DNA of 64,000 nt from Bacillus solimangrovi. Lineage in GTDB: Bacteria; Bacillota; Bacilli; Bacillales; Bacillaceae_N. A model generated the notes under the pieces. It searched no databases, was not told the DNA's origin, and saw only the letters and a program-made list of their open reading frames with translations. A program made the translations under genes and the position numbers. The DNA lies in contig NZ_MJEH01000044.1 in the NCBI RefSeq assembly GCF_001742425.1, positions 118,199-182,198 of the forward strand. The letters are read 5' to 3'. Positions 36,173-45,273 of this stretch are shown one piece after another. Within the stretch, counting starts at the first letter, position 1. Each line of letters opens with the position of its first letter.

Positions 36173-38533
36173 GTGTTAGAACGTGTAATGCGCGTTTTAG
36201 AATACAATAAGGTCAAGGAACAGCTTCAAAAGCATGCTGCATCTTCGTTAGGAAGAGGATTAGCTATAGATTTAAAACCATCATTTGATTTTTACGAAGT
36301 GAAAGAGAATCAAAATAAAACAGATGAAGCTGCAAAAGTATTACGTTTGAAAGGAACATTTCCGCTCGGTGGAATTTTTGAGATTCGCCCTAGTATAAAA
36401 CGAGCTGAAATTGGTGGAATGTTAAGCTCTAAAGAGTTAGTAGAAGTATCTAGTACGATTTATGCTTCAAGACAAGCAAAACAATATGTATTAAGCTTAG
36501 TTGATGAAGATATTGATATTCCAATCTTAGAGCAGTACGTTGAGCAATTACAAATGCTTAACGACTTAGAGAACAAAATTAATAATTGTATTGATGATAA
36601 TGGTGCTGTCATGGATGGTGCGAGTGATAGACTTCGTTCTATTCGTACAAAGCTTCGTACAACGGAATCACGTGTTAGGGAGAAACTAGAAAGTATTACT
36701 CGTTCGTCATCTACTCAGAAAATGCTTTCTGATAACATTATTACAATTCGGAATGATCGTTACGTGATTCCAGTAAAACAAGAATATCGTAGCTCTTTCG
36801 GTGGTATGGTTCATGATCAATCTTCATCAGGTGCGACTCTATTTATAGAACCACAGTCAGTAGTTGAGTTAAATAACAAACTACAAGAAGCTAAAGTTCA
36901 AGAAAAACAAGAGATTGAAAAAATTCTTTTAGAACTTTCGGGTTTTGTAGCAGAAGATGCTTATGGATTAAGGGAGAATGTAGAAATTCTAGCACAAATA
37001 GACTTTATGTTTACGAAGGCTAAATTAGGTAGAACAATGAAGGCCTCAAAACCAGAAATGAATAATGAAGGTTACGTTGACCTGAAGAAAGCTCGTCATC
37101 CACTCATATCAGAAGATGAAATTGTTGCAAATGACATAACACTAGGTAAGGAATATACATCGATCGTTATAACTGGACCGAATACAGGTGGTAAGACTGT
37201 TACGTTAAAGACATTAGGTTTGCTAACATTAATGGCCCAATCAGGATTACAGATTCCTGCACTTGATGGTTCGAAGATGACTGTTTTCCAAGCGGTATAT
37301 GCTGATATTGGGGATGAGCAATCAATTGAACAAAGTTTGAGTACATTCTCTTCTCATATGACAAATATTGTTGAGATCTTAAAAAAAGTTGATCACGAAT
37401 CACTTGTTTTATTTGATGAGCTTGGAGCTGGTACAGATCCACAAGAAGGTGCAGCATTAGCAATTGCAATCCTCGATGAAGTTTATCATAAGGGTGCTCG
37501 AGTTATTGCAACAACTCATTATCCTGAGTTGAAAGCATACGGTTATAATCGAGAAGGTGTGTTAAATGCTAGTGTAGAATTCGATGTTGAGTCATTAAGA
37601 CCAACTTATCGTCTTTTACTCGGTGTACCCGGACGAAGTAATGCTTTTGAAATTTCTAAACGATTAGGTTTACAAAGTGATGTTATTGAAAAAGCGAAAA
37701 GCCATATGAGCGCAGAATCTAATAAAGTTGAAAATATGATTGCGTCATTAGAGGAAAGTCGCAAACGATCAGAGTTAGAGATGGAAGAATCTGTCCGTCT
37801 TCGAAAAGAATCAGAATCACTACAACGGGATCTTGAAGCTAAGTTAGAGGAATTTCAGCTTGAACGTGATCGCATGTATGATAAAGCTCAAGAAGAAGCG
37901 AAACAAGCGATCAAGAAGGCGAAAGCTGAGGCAGATGTAATTATAAAGAGTTTGAGAAAAATGCAACAAGAGAAGCAAGTTGAAGTGAGAGAGCATGAGT
38001 TAATTGATGCGAGAAAGCAGTTAGAAGAAGCGACACCTGAGCTCAAAAAGTCAAAAAAAATGGTTAAAAAGAAAGCTATCCAGTCAAAAGAAATGCTCCC
38101 AGGTGATGAAGTGAAGGTACTGACCTTTGATCAAAAAGGTTATATAATATCAAAAGTGAGTAATAAAGAATATGAGGTACAAATTGGTATTATGAAGATG
38201 AAGGTAAAGAAAGATGACCTTCAGTTAATCGGTAGTCCGAAAAAAGTTGAAAAGAAACCACTAGCTGCAGTTAAAGGCAAGCAATATCATGTGAAACCAG
38301 AGCTAGATATTCGAGGGGAACGGTATGAAGATGCGTTATATCGTTTAGAAAAATACGTTGATGATGCCTTATTAGCTGGATATCCTAGCATTACAATTAT
38401 TCACGGTAAGGGTACTGGTGTATTACGAAAAGGTGTAAATGACTATCTGAAAAATCATCGCTCAGTAAAAGCTGTAAGGCTTGGGGGTATGAGTGAAGGT
38501 GGGAGTGGAGCAACAGTTGCAGAGTTGAAATAA
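36173..38533 (+). CDS. mutS2: Endonuclease MutS2
   Basis: 786 residues. MutS-like core and ATPase with Walker [14 protein letters not shown] at about 335-347, Walker B region [20 protein letters not shown], long Glu/Lys-rich coiled coil about 515-640, and a C-terminal Smr nuclease domain ([26 protein letters not shown]). MutS2 lacks the mismatch-reading domain; it is linked to recombination control and, in recent work, to rescue of collided ribosomes. GTG at 36173 after AAGGAGG. Confidence 0.95.
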   Translation: MLERVMRVLEYNKVKEQLQKHAASSLGRGLAIDLKPSFDFYEVKENQNKTDEAAKVLRLKGTFPLGGIFEIRPSIKRAEIGGMLSSKELVEVSSTIYASRQAKQYVLSLVDEDIDIPILEQYVEQLQMLNDLENKINNCIDDNGAVMDGASDRLRSIRTKLRTTESRVREKLESITRSSSTQKMLSDNIITIRNDRYVIPVKQEYRSSFGGMVHDQSSSGATLFIEPQSVVELNNKLQEAKVQEKQEIEKILLELSGFVAEDAYGLRENVEILAQIDFMFTKAKLGRTMKASKPEMNNEGYVDLKKARHPLISEDEIVANDITLGKEYTSIVITGPNTGGKTVTLKTLGLLTLMAQSGLQIPALDGSKMTVFQAVYADIGDEQSIEQSLSTFSSHMTNIVEILKKVDHESLVLFDELGAGTDPQEGAALAIAILDEVYHKGARVIATTHYPELKAYGYNREGVLNASVEFDVESLRPTYRLLLGVPGRSNAFEISKRLGLQSDVIEKAKSHMSAESNKVENMIASLEESRKRSELEMEESVRLRKESESLQRDLEAKLEEFQLERDRMYDKAQEEAKQAIKKAKAEADVIIKSLRKMQQEKQVEVREHELIDARKQLEEATPELKKSKKMVKKKAIQSKEMLPGDEVKVLTFDQKGYIISKVSNKEYEVQIGIMKMKVKKDDLQLIGSPKKVEKKPLAAVKGKQYHVKPELDIRGERYEDALYRLEKYVDDALLAGYPSITIIHGKGTGVLRKGVNDYLKNHRSVKAVRLGGMSEGGSGATVAELK

Positions 38534-38535
38534 CA

Positions 38536-38556
38536 AACAAGTTCAACTAACTTGTT
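38536..38556 (+). terminator. Small hairpin after mutS2
   Basis: AACAAGTT (38536-38543) pairs with AACTTGTT (38549-38556), loop of five, with no clear T run. At most a weak terminator. Confidence 0.35.
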
Positions 38557-38623
38557 CTTACTTGGATAATATGCAATGATTAAAAAGTAATAACGGGTTC
38601 CAAACATGGGGAGCGCTTAGACA

Positions 38624-39031
38624 ATGAATGGTTTTTGGGAAAATATATATGTGCATACAGCCGCTCAATATAGTGTCGCTGTTCTATGCATGGTCGTATT
38701 TTTGGCAATCTTTGAATTGGTCACACGTTATCGGAACTGGGAAGAGATTAAAAAAGGGAACCTTGCAGTTGCGTTAGCAACAGGAGGTAAGGTTTTTGGG
38801 ATTGCGAATGTTTTCCGCTATTCAATCGAGCATAATGATTCATTGATTCAGATGATGATAGCTGGTACTTTCGGGTTTGTCTTACTATTGTTTGGTTATT
38901 TTATGTATGAGTTCTTAACACCACGCTTCAATATTGATGTTGAAATTGAAAAAGATAACCGTGCTGTTGGTTTCATTTCTATGATGATTTCAATAGGTTT
39001 GTCTTTTATCATTGGCGCAGGTATTGGATAA
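38624..39031 (+). CDS. yshE: DUF350 membrane protein, YshE-like
   Basis: 135 residues with four predicted membrane segments (about 14-35, 50-70, 75-95, 112-134). The internal region NLAVALATGGKVFGIANVFR is the DUF350 signature. The function is unknown. ATG at 38624 with GGGGAG upstream. Placed after mutS2 as in B. subtilis. Its stop codon overlaps the ribosome-binding site of a tiny downstream gene. Confidence 0.87.
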   Translation: MNGFWENIYVHTAAQYSVAVLCMVVFLAIFELVTRYRNWEEIKKGNLAVALATGGKVFGIANVFRYSIEHNDSLIQMMIAGTFGFVLLLFGYFMYEFLTPRFNIDVEIEKDNRAVGFISMMISIGLSFIIGAGIG

Positions 39032-39043
39032 GGAGAGAGAGAA

Positions 39044-39127
39044 GTGGAGAAACTAGCAAAAATTTTAATCGCAGTTTGCGGTGGTTTCTTAGTTGTTGGT
39101 ATTATTTGGTGGACGTTGTTTGCTTAA
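39044..39127 (+). CDS. 27-residue membrane peptide coupled to yshE
   Basis: Small open frame from GTG at 39044: two Lys/Glu at the start (MEKLAK), then one hydrophobic helix ILIAVCGGFLVVGIIWW and a short tail. AAGGAG at 39030-39035 overlaps the yshE stop codon (39029-39031), eight bases before the GTG, a typical coupled arrangement. A terminator follows 22 bases after its stop. The spacing, ribosome-binding site and single membrane helix make it a plausible real gene; I know no name for it. It could be an accessory subunit of the DUF350 protein. Confidence 0.6.
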   Translation: MEKLAKILIAVCGGFLVVGIIWWTLFA

Positions 39128-39149
39128 AATATTTTATATAATATTTAAG

Positions 39150-39178
39150 AAGATCGGCATAATGCCGGTCTTTTTTAT
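39150..39178 (+). terminator. Terminator after yshE and the small peptide
   Basis: AAGATCGGCA (39150-39159) pairs with TGCCGGTCTT (39163-39172, one G-U pair), loop TAA, followed by TTTT. Confidence 0.85.
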
Positions 39179-39348
39179 GTATTAATATTGTAAATGTTTT
39201 AAAAATCAATCAAAAAATCGCATTGATAATAAAACTTTCTCACTATATAAATAAAAAAATTGAACAAAATATTCAAAAAATAGCAAAAAATCATTTATAA
39301 TAGAGAATGTAAAAGAATTACTTTTTAAAATAGGAAGGAGATGAATAG

Positions 39349-41037
39349 ATGGAACAATTATTAGAACGACCATGGGCATCACATTATCCAACGGAAATTC
39401 CACAAAAAATAGATTATGGTAATAAAGCAATTCACCATTATTTATTAGAAACTGCAAAAAATCATCCTGAAAAGAAAGCGCTTTATTTTTATGGAACTGA
39501 AATGACATACAAGGAACTATTACGTCAAGTAAAGAAATTAGCAAATTATTTACAGGATCTAGGGGTAGAAAAAGGCGATCGAGTTGCAATTATGTTGGCT
39601 AACTGTCCACAAGGTGTAATTAGTTATTATGCAGCACTAATGGCTGGGGGTATTGTTGTACAAGTCAATCCAATGTATACAGAACGAGAAATGCAATATC
39701 AATTAAAAGATTCAGGTTCAAAATTTTTAATATGTTTAGACTTGTTTTATCCTAAAGCAGTGAAAGTGAAGAGTAATACAGAAGTAGAACAAATTATCGT
39801 TACAGGTATTAAAGATTACTTACCGTTTCCAAAAAATCTTCTGTATCCATTTGTGCAACGTAAGAAAACGAATATGATCGTTAAGGTGAAAGAAAGTGAG
39901 TGTGTCCACCTTTTTAAGAATGCAATCAAAAAAGGCAGAGATACGTTAATCGAACATGATTTTGAACCGGCTGAGGATATTGCATTACTTCAATATACTG
40001 GTGGTACAACAGGTTTTCCAAAGGGTGTTATGCTTACGCATAAAAATATAATCGCTAACTCGATAATGTGTCGTTACTGGCTATATAAATGTCGTGAAGG
40101 AGAAGAAAGTTTATTAGCTGTTCTGCCATTTTTTCATGTATTCGGTTTAACGACAGTTATGAATTTATCAGTTCTAATCGGCGCAAAGATGATCATACTT
40201 CCAAAATTCGATCCGGAAGAAGTAATGGAGACGATTCAGAAACAACGATCAACTATATTCCCAGGCACACCAACGATGTATATTGCATTATTGAATCACC
40301 CAAATTTGAAGAAATATGACCTTTCTTCAATCGAATCATGTGTAAGTGGTTCCGCTCCTTTACCTGTGGAAGTGCAAGAGAAATTTGAAAGAGAGACAGA
40401 TGGTAAGGTGGTTGAAGGTTTTGGTCTCACTGAAGCATCACCTGTTACACATGCTAATTTAGTGTGGGGTAATCGAGTAAAAGGAAGTGTCGGTATCCCG
40501 TGGCCAGATACAGATTCTTATGTATTATCAGCGGAAAAGCAAGGTCCAGCAGATATTGGAGAAATTGGAGAAATTGTCGTTCGCGGTCCACAAGTTATGA
40601 AAGGCTATTGGAATCGACCAGAAGAAACAGCTGCTACGTTTATGGATGGTGATTGGCTATTAACTGGTGATTTAGGATATATGGATGAAAATGGATATTT
40701 TTATATTGTAGATCGTAAAAAAGATATGATTATTGCAGGTGGATTCAACATTTATCCTCGTGAGATTGAAGAGGTACTGTATGAACATCCAGCAATTCAA
40801 GAAGCGGTTGCAGTTGGTGTACCTGACGAGTATCGCGGTGAGACCGTTAAAGTTTATATCGTATTAAAAGAAGGAACACAATTAACAGAAGAAGAACTTG
40901 AAGCATTTTGTCGAGAAAATCTAGCAGCGTACAAAGTTCCTCGATTATATGAATTCCGTAAAGAATTACCGAAAACAGCAGTAGGAAAAATTTTACGTCG
41001 TACACTTGCCGAAGAAGCAAAACAGAAAACAAGCTAA
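39349..41037 (+). CDS. lcfA: Long-chain fatty acid-CoA ligase
   Basis: Activates long-chain fatty acids to acyl-CoA for beta-oxidation. 562 residues, ANL superfamily: P-loop-like YTGGTTGFPKGVMLTH near 216-231, VEGFGLTEASPVTH, adenylate-binding WLLTGDLGYMDENGYFYIVDRKKDMI, and the C-terminal catalytic Lys in PKTAVGKILRR. ATG at 39349 after GGAAGGAGATG. First gene of lcfA-fadR-fadB-etfB-etfA. A TATAAT at 39296-39301 lacks a good -35. Confidence 0.95.
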   Translation: MEQLLERPWASHYPTEIPQKIDYGNKAIHHYLLETAKNHPEKKALYFYGTEMTYKELLRQVKKLANYLQDLGVEKGDRVAIMLANCPQGVISYYAALMAGGIVVQVNPMYTEREMQYQLKDSGSKFLICLDLFYPKAVKVKSNTEVEQIIVTGIKDYLPFPKNLLYPFVQRKKTNMIVKVKESECVHLFKNAIKKGRDTLIEHDFEPAEDIALLQYTGGTTGFPKGVMLTHKNIIANSIMCRYWLYKCREGEESLLAVLPFFHVFGLTTVMNLSVLIGAKMIILPKFDPEEVMETIQKQRSTIFPGTPTMYIALLNHPNLKKYDLSSIESCVSGSAPLPVEVQEKFERETDGKVVEGFGLTEASPVTHANLVWGNRVKGSVGIPWPDTDSYVLSAEKQGPADIGEIGEIVVRGPQVMKGYWNRPEETAATFMDGDWLLTGDLGYMDENGYFYIVDRKKDMIIAGGFNIYPREIEEVLYEHPAIQEAVAVGVPDEYRGETVKVYIVLKEGTQLTEEELEAFCRENLAAYKVPRLYEFRKELPKTAVGKILRRTLAEEAKQKTS

Positions 41038-41057
41038 AGTAAAACAAGGTGTGAAAG

Positions 41058-41086
41058 TTGACATATTTCAGTAAATTCAGTATTAT
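41058..41086 (+). promoter_or_regulatory. Promoter in front of fadR
   Basis: TTGACA at 41058-41063, 17 bases, TATTAT at 41081-41086. It lies between lcfA and fadR, with the FadR-type operator right at the predicted start point. Confidence 0.65.
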
Positions 41087-41089
41087 AAT

Positions 41090-41113
41090 AAATGAATGAA
41101 CAATCATTCATTT
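41090..41113 (+). promoter_or_regulatory. FadR-type operator
   Basis: Inverted repeat AAATGAATGA (41090-41099), ACAA, TCATTCATTT (41104-41113). It contains the TGAATGA/TCATTCA half-sites of the B. subtilis FadR (YsiA) box. It sits at the transcription start of the promoter above, fitting autorepression relieved by acyl-CoA. Confidence 0.8.
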
Positions 41114-41130
41114 TTTCACGAAAGATATTC

Positions 41131-41176
41131 ACCTTCCTAATACAAATTTGTTATAATTGTATTAGGAAGGTTTTAT
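41131..41176 (+). terminator. Intrinsic terminator in the fadR leader
   Basis: Fifteen-base perfect stem (41131-41145 with 41157-41171), followed by TTTAT. It lies downstream of the fadR promoter and operator but upstream of the gene, so it would act on both lcfA read-through and the fadR transcript. Confidence 0.7.
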
Positions 41177-41242
41177 AACCAAATTGGAAAGGGGGCGGAT
41201 AAATAACTGCCTCTACGTTGAATGAAGGGAAGACAATCAATT

Positions 41243-41830
41243 TTGAAGAAGAATAAGCCAAAGTACAAACAAATTATTGATGCAGCAGTGATGGTTATCG
41301 CTGAGAACGGCTATCATCATGCTCAAGTTTCTAAGATAGCTAAACGAGCAGGGGTAGCAGACGGCACAATATATTTGTATTTCAAAAATAAAGAAGATAT
41401 TTTGATTTCGATTTTCGAGGAAAAAATGGGGCTATTTATCGAAAAAATAAATGGCGAAATTGCAGGAAAATCGACAGCAATAGAGAAATTAACAACATTA
41501 GTAGAAATGCACTTCAAACATTTCTCAGGTGAACAACATTGGGCAGTTGTTACTCAATTAGAATTAAGACAATCAAATCAAGAGCTACGAAAAAAAATCA
41601 ATGAGATTTTAAGGGAATATCTAGATTTGATCGACCTTATTATTATTGAGGGAAAACAAAATCAGGAATTTAAACCTGAATTGGATGTCCGCCTTGCAAG
41701 ACAGATGGTGTTCGGAACAATTGATGAAATCGTAACAAGTTGGGTGATGAAAGGCCAAAAGTTCAATATTACGGCGAATTCCTCTATAGTAGCTCATATG
41801 CTTGTAAATGGATTAAGTGCTGATGGATAA
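41243..41830 (+). CDS. fadR: TetR-family fatty acid degradation regulator FadR
   Basis: Repressor of beta-oxidation genes released by long-chain acyl-CoA. 195 residues: TetR helix-turn-helix (ENGYHHAQVSKIAKRAGVADGTIYLYFKNKEDIL), then an all-helical ligand domain with QLELRQSNQELRKKINEIL, as in B. subtilis YsiA. I placed the start at TTG 41243 (KKNKPKYKQIIDAA after Met), which fits the usual FadR N-terminus and follows AAGGGA at 41225-41230; an ATG seven codons upstream (41222) has no clear site but cannot be excluded. Confidence 0.93.
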   Translation: MKKNKPKYKQIIDAAVMVIAENGYHHAQVSKIAKRAGVADGTIYLYFKNKEDILISIFEEKMGLFIEKINGEIAGKSTAIEKLTTLVEMHFKHFSGEQHWAVVTQLELRQSNQELRKKINEILREYLDLIDLIIIEGKQNQEFKPELDVRLARQMVFGTIDEIVTSWVMKGQKFNITANSSIVAHMLVNGLSADG

Positions 41831-41860
41831 GTACAGCACACATTGACAGGGGGTAAGTGA

Positions 41861-42634
41861 ATGGAATTTTTAACCATTGAGAAATTGCAGAATGTTGCTA
41901 CAATAATAATTAATCGACCACCTGCAAATGCGCTTGCACGCGCAGTGTTAGAAGAATTTTCTGAAGCTTTCGATGTTTTAGAAGATGATGATAATATTCG
42001 TGCAATCGTAATTCGAGGAGAAGGAAGGTTCTTCTGTGCTGGGGCAGATATTAAAGAGTTTACTACTTTACAAGAAGCTGATGATTATGCTCAATTAGCA
42101 AAAAGAGGTCAACATCTTTTTAGAAGAATGGAAACGTTTTCGAAACCTGTGATAGCTGCTATTCATGGAGCAGCATTAGGCGGTGGACTCGAACTAGCAA
42201 TGGCTTGTCATGTACGAATCGCAACGAAAGATGCAAAGCTTGGTTTGCCTGAACTGCAGTTAGGTATTATACCAGGATTTGCAGGTACGCAACGCCTTCC
42301 ACGTTATGTTGGTACGAGTAGAGCACTTGAAATGATGCTTACTAGTGAACCAATAAGTGGTGCGGATGCGGAAAGTTGGGGACTTGTGAATCGTACATAT
42401 GATGAATCAGAAGAATTATTTGCCGAAGCCCAAACTTTAGCTGAGAAATTTGCTGCAAAAGGAGCACTATCTGTAAAAAGTGTTATTGAATTGCTCCAAT
42501 ACACTAAAGGAAATTCATTTGATGCTGGTGTAGAGCGGGAAGCTGAATTATTTGGGGAAGTATTTATGTCTGAAGATGGTAATGAAGGTGTACAAGCTTT
42601 TATCGAAAAACGAAAGCCACAATTTAACAAGTAA
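41861..42634 (+). CDS. fadB: Enoyl-CoA hydratase
   Basis: Hydrates trans-2-enoyl-CoA in beta-oxidation. 257 residues, crotonase fold: oxyanion-hole GADIKEF and HGAALGGGLELAMACHVR, with catalytic Glu candidates in LGLPELQLGIIPGFAGTQRL. ATG at 41861 follows AGGGGGTAAG. Located between fadR and etfB, the B. subtilis fadB position, so it belongs to the fatty-acid operon. Confidence 0.93.
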   Translation: MEFLTIEKLQNVATIIINRPPANALARAVLEEFSEAFDVLEDDDNIRAIVIRGEGRFFCAGADIKEFTTLQEADDYAQLAKRGQHLFRRMETFSKPVIAAIHGAALGGGLELAMACHVRIATKDAKLGLPELQLGIIPGFAGTQRLPRYVGTSRALEMMLTSEPISGADAESWGLVNRTYDESEELFAEAQTLAEKFAAKGALSVKSVIELLQYTKGNSFDAGVEREAELFGEVFMSEDGNEGVQAFIEKRKPQFNK

Positions 42635-42709
42635 TAATTTTTTTCAATTGATGTTGAGCGGTTGCTCGACAAATCATGAACCATTGTATTTAAATTAGGA
42701 GGGGAAACG

Positions 42710-43483
42710 ATGAATATCTTTGTAATTATGAAACGCACATTTGACACGGAAGAAAAAATCGTGATTGAGAATGGTGCTATTGATGAAGAAGGCGCAGAGT
42801 TTATCATTAATCCTTACGATGAATATGCAATTGAGGAAGCAATCCAATTGAAAGAAAAGCATGGTGGAGATGTAACCGTTGTCACAATTGGTGGAGAAGA
42901 AGCTGAGAAAGAACTTCGAACTGCTTTAGCTATGGGAGCAGATAAAGCTGTGCTTGTGAATACTGAAGATGACTTAGAAGAAGGTGATGAGTATACATCA
43001 TCTAAAATTTTAAGTGAATACTTCAAAGAAAATGAATTTGATATTATTTTAGGTGGAAATGTCGCAATTGATGGTGGTTCAGGACAAGTTGGTCCTCGTC
43101 TTGCAGCATTATTAGAGATTCCTTACGTTACAACGATTACAAAAATTGATATTGATGGGGAAACGGCAACTATCGAGCGTGATGTGGAAGGTGATGGCGA
43201 AATCGTTGAAGTATCATTACCATTGCTCGTTACGGCTCAGCAAGGATTAAATGAACCACGTTATCCATCACTTCCAGGTATTATGAAAGCTAAGAAAAAA
43301 CCATTAGAAGAACTTGAAATTGATGATTTAGATATTGATGAAGACGACGTCGAAGCTAAAACAAAAACTCTTGAAATATATCTTCCTCCTAAGAAGGAAG
43401 CTGGGAAAGTTCTTGAAGGCGAATTAGAGGGCCAAGTAACTGAATTAGTAAAATTGTTACAATCGGAAGCAAAAGTAATTTAA
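42710..43483 (+). CDS. etfB: Electron transfer flavoprotein beta subunit
   Basis: 257 residues. With EtfA it accepts electrons from acyl-CoA dehydrogenases. Seen: VIMKRTFDTEEKI at the N-terminus, VTIGGEEAEKELRTALAMGADKAV, and GNVAIDGGSGQVGPRLAALLEIPYV (AMP and flavin site). ATG at 42710 after AGGAGGGG. etfA follows after 18 bases. Confidence 0.96.
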   Translation: MNIFVIMKRTFDTEEKIVIENGAIDEEGAEFIINPYDEYAIEEAIQLKEKHGGDVTVVTIGGEEAEKELRTALAMGADKAVLVNTEDDLEEGDEYTSSKILSEYFKENEFDIILGGNVAIDGGSGQVGPRLAALLEIPYVTTITKIDIDGETATIERDVEGDGEIVEVSLPLLVTAQQGLNEPRYPSLPGIMKAKKKPLEELEIDDLDIDEDDVEAKTKTLEIYLPPKKEAGKVLEGELEGQVTELVKLLQSEAKVI

Positions 43484-43501
43484 CGGAGGGGAGTTTATAC
43501 T

Positions 43502-44479
43502 ATGGGACGCAAAGTATTAGTACTGGGAGAAGTTCGTGACGGAGCACTTCGTAATGTATCTTTTGAGGCAATTGCTGCTGGAAAACTCGTTGCTGAAGGT
43601 GGGGAAGTTGTCGGTGTCCTTTGTGGAGAATCGGTAACTAGTTTTGCAAACGATTTAATTGCTTATGGAGCTGACCGTGTAATTACTGTTGAGAATTCAC
43701 AACTTAAAAATTATTCGTCTGATGGTTTCACACAAGCGATGATGGCTGTTATTGACCAAGAGAATCCAGAAGGAATTATAATTGGACATACAGCACTTGG
43801 TAAGGACTTATCACCTCGTCTTGCGAGTAAGCTTGATTCTGGTTTGATTTCAGATGCGGTAGATGTTGAAATTGAAGGTGGGAACATTATTTTTACACGT
43901 CCTATCTATTCTGGTAAGGCGTTTGAAAAGAAATTAATTTCAGATGGAATTGTATTCGCTACAATTCGTCCAAATAACATTGCTGCACTTGAGAAAGACG
44001 GATCACGTTCAGGAGATATTCAATCTATAGATGCACAGATTAATGACTTACGTACAATCATTAAAGAAGTTATCCGTAAAACATCAGAAGGTGTTGACCT
44101 TTCAGAGGCAAAAGTTATTGTAGCAGGTGGCCGTGGGGTAAAGAGTTCTGAAGGATTTGAAATTCTAGATGAATTAGCATCAGTTCTTGGTGGAGCTGTT
44201 GGTGCTTCTCGTGGTGCATGTGATGCTGAATATTGTGATTACTCACTACAAATTGGTCAAACAGGTAAAGTAGTAACTCCAGATCTATACATTGCTTGTG
44301 GTATCTCAGGTGCGATCCAACATCTTGCAGGTATGTCTAATTCTAAGGTAATTGTTGCAATCAACAAAGACCCTGAAGCAAGTATATTTAATGTAGCTGA
44401 CTACGGTATTGTTGGAGATCTATTTGAAGTTGTTCCTATGTTGACTGAGGAATTAAAAAAAGCAAAAGTAAATGCATAA
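43502..44479 (+). CDS. etfA: Electron transfer flavoprotein alpha subunit
   Basis: 325 residues. FAD-binding C-terminal domain with [58 protein letters not shown] and [23 protein letters not shown], the EtfA signature. ATG at 43502 after CGGAGGGGAG. Last gene of the fatty-acid operon; a terminator lies 120 bases downstream. Confidence 0.96.
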   Translation: MGRKVLVLGEVRDGALRNVSFEAIAAGKLVAEGGEVVGVLCGESVTSFANDLIAYGADRVITVENSQLKNYSSDGFTQAMMAVIDQENPEGIIIGHTALGKDLSPRLASKLDSGLISDAVDVEIEGGNIIFTRPIYSGKAFEKKLISDGIVFATIRPNNIAALEKDGSRSGDIQSIDAQINDLRTIIKEVIRKTSEGVDLSEAKVIVAGGRGVKSSEGFEILDELASVLGGAVGASRGACDAEYCDYSLQIGQTGKVVTPDLYIACGISGAIQHLAGMSNSKVIVAINKDPEASIFNVADYGIVGDLFEVVPMLTEELKKAKVNA

Positions 44480-44598
44480 ATATATACACTAGATTGGGAT
44501 TTAATTAGAAAGTTTTATTAATGCATTTAAAATAGTAATCTAACATTTGAATGATAGGTTACACTATCCCTTTATTTAGTTCCAATCAATAAGATAAT

Positions 44599-44633
44599 AA
44601 AACGTGTGAGCAATATGTTCGCACGTTTTTATC
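44599..44633 (+). terminator. Terminator after etfA
   Basis: Fourteen-base stem (44599-44612 with 44616-44629, two G-U pairs), followed by T and ATC. Other than this and the trxA promoter, the 44480-44820 gap shows nothing. Confidence 0.75.
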
Positions 44634-44742
44634 TATTTTGATATGATGCCAATTAAGTATCTTAAAGAACTTTTTTTACAATTCTTTAAAGGTTGATGTA
44701 AGGAACAATATTCATTCGTATATACTATTAGCAAGCAAATAA

Positions 44743-44773
44743 TTGGATATGTACATGCATGTAGTGATATACT
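44743..44773 (+). promoter_or_regulatory. Possible trxA promoter
   Basis: Extended -10 TGATATACT (44765-44773); TTGGAT at 44743-44748 gives a 19-base spacer. Start point about 40 bases before trxA. Confidence 0.5.
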
Positions 44774-44820
44774 GACTACATTATCACAACAAAGTGTATA
44801 GTTAAGAGGAGGATTTTATT

Positions 44821-45135
44821 ATGGCAATTGCACATTCTACCGACCAAACGTTTTCAACTGATACAGCATCTGGACTAGTTTTAGCAGATTTTTGGGCACC
44901 TTGGTGTGGACCTTGTAAAATGATCGCGCCAGTTCTTGAGGAATTAGATTCAGAAATGGGCGATAAAGTTAAAATTATTAAGCTAGATGTTGATGAAAAT
45001 CAAGAAACGGCAAGTAAATTTGGTGTAATGAGTATTCCTACATTACTTGTATTGAAAGATGGTCAAGTAGTTGATCAAGTAGTTGGTTTCCAACCTAAAG
45101 AAGCTCTTGTAGAATTACTTAACAAACATGTATAA
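44821..45135 (+). CDS. trxA: Thioredoxin
   Basis: 104-residue cytosolic disulfide reductase. Active site [13 protein letters not shown] with the redox pair Cys28/Cys31, cis-Pro in SIPTLLV. ATG at 44821 after GAGGAGG. In B. subtilis trxA is followed by uvrC; here about 8.5 kb of other genes intervenes. Confidence 0.97.
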   Translation: MAIAHSTDQTFSTDTASGLVLADFWAPWCGPCKMIAPVLEELDSEMGDKVKIIKLDVDENQETASKFGVMSIPTLLVLKDGQVVDQVVGFQPKEALVELLNKHV

Positions 45136-45136
45136 G

Positions 45137-45177
45137 AAGATTCCGAAGCATGAATTGCTTCGGAATCTTTTTTTTGT
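45137..45177 (+). terminator. Terminator after trxA
   Basis: Fourteen-base perfect stem (45137-45150 with 45156-45169), loop TGAAT, then a long T run. Confidence 0.93.
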
Positions 45178-45189
45178 TTCATTTTTAGG

Positions 45190-45245
45190 TTGACAGTGAT
45201 AATCATTCTTAATATAATTTTAGTTGTGATTGAAAATCATTATCA
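45190..45245 (+). promoter_or_regulatory. Sigma-A promoter with two Fur boxes
   Basis: TTGACA at 45190-45195, 17 bases, TATAAT at 45213-45218: full consensus. A Fur-type site TGATAATCATTCTTA (45197-45211) fills the spacer, and a second, TGAAAATCATTATCA (45231-45245), lies at about +6. Both fit the 7-1-7 Fur box (TGATAATnATTATCA). Strong expression with tight iron repression is implied. Confidence 0.85.
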
Positions 45246-45273
45246 GTAATTTTACATAAAGGGGAGTAAAATA

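Noticed and set aside
39260..39276. TTGAA-N7-TTCAA palindrome upstream of lcfA as a FadR site
   Set aside because: The half-sites and spacing do not match TGAATGA/TCATTCA; the real match is at 41090-41113.
41218..41256. Twelve-codon upstream frame from TTG 41218 in the fadR leader
   Set aside because: The G-rich site at 41189-41195 is too far away and the frame has no sign of selection; probably chance.
42304..42807. 167-residue minus-strand frame
   Set aside because: Shadow of fadB and etfB; Ser/Pro/Thr-rich reverse translation.
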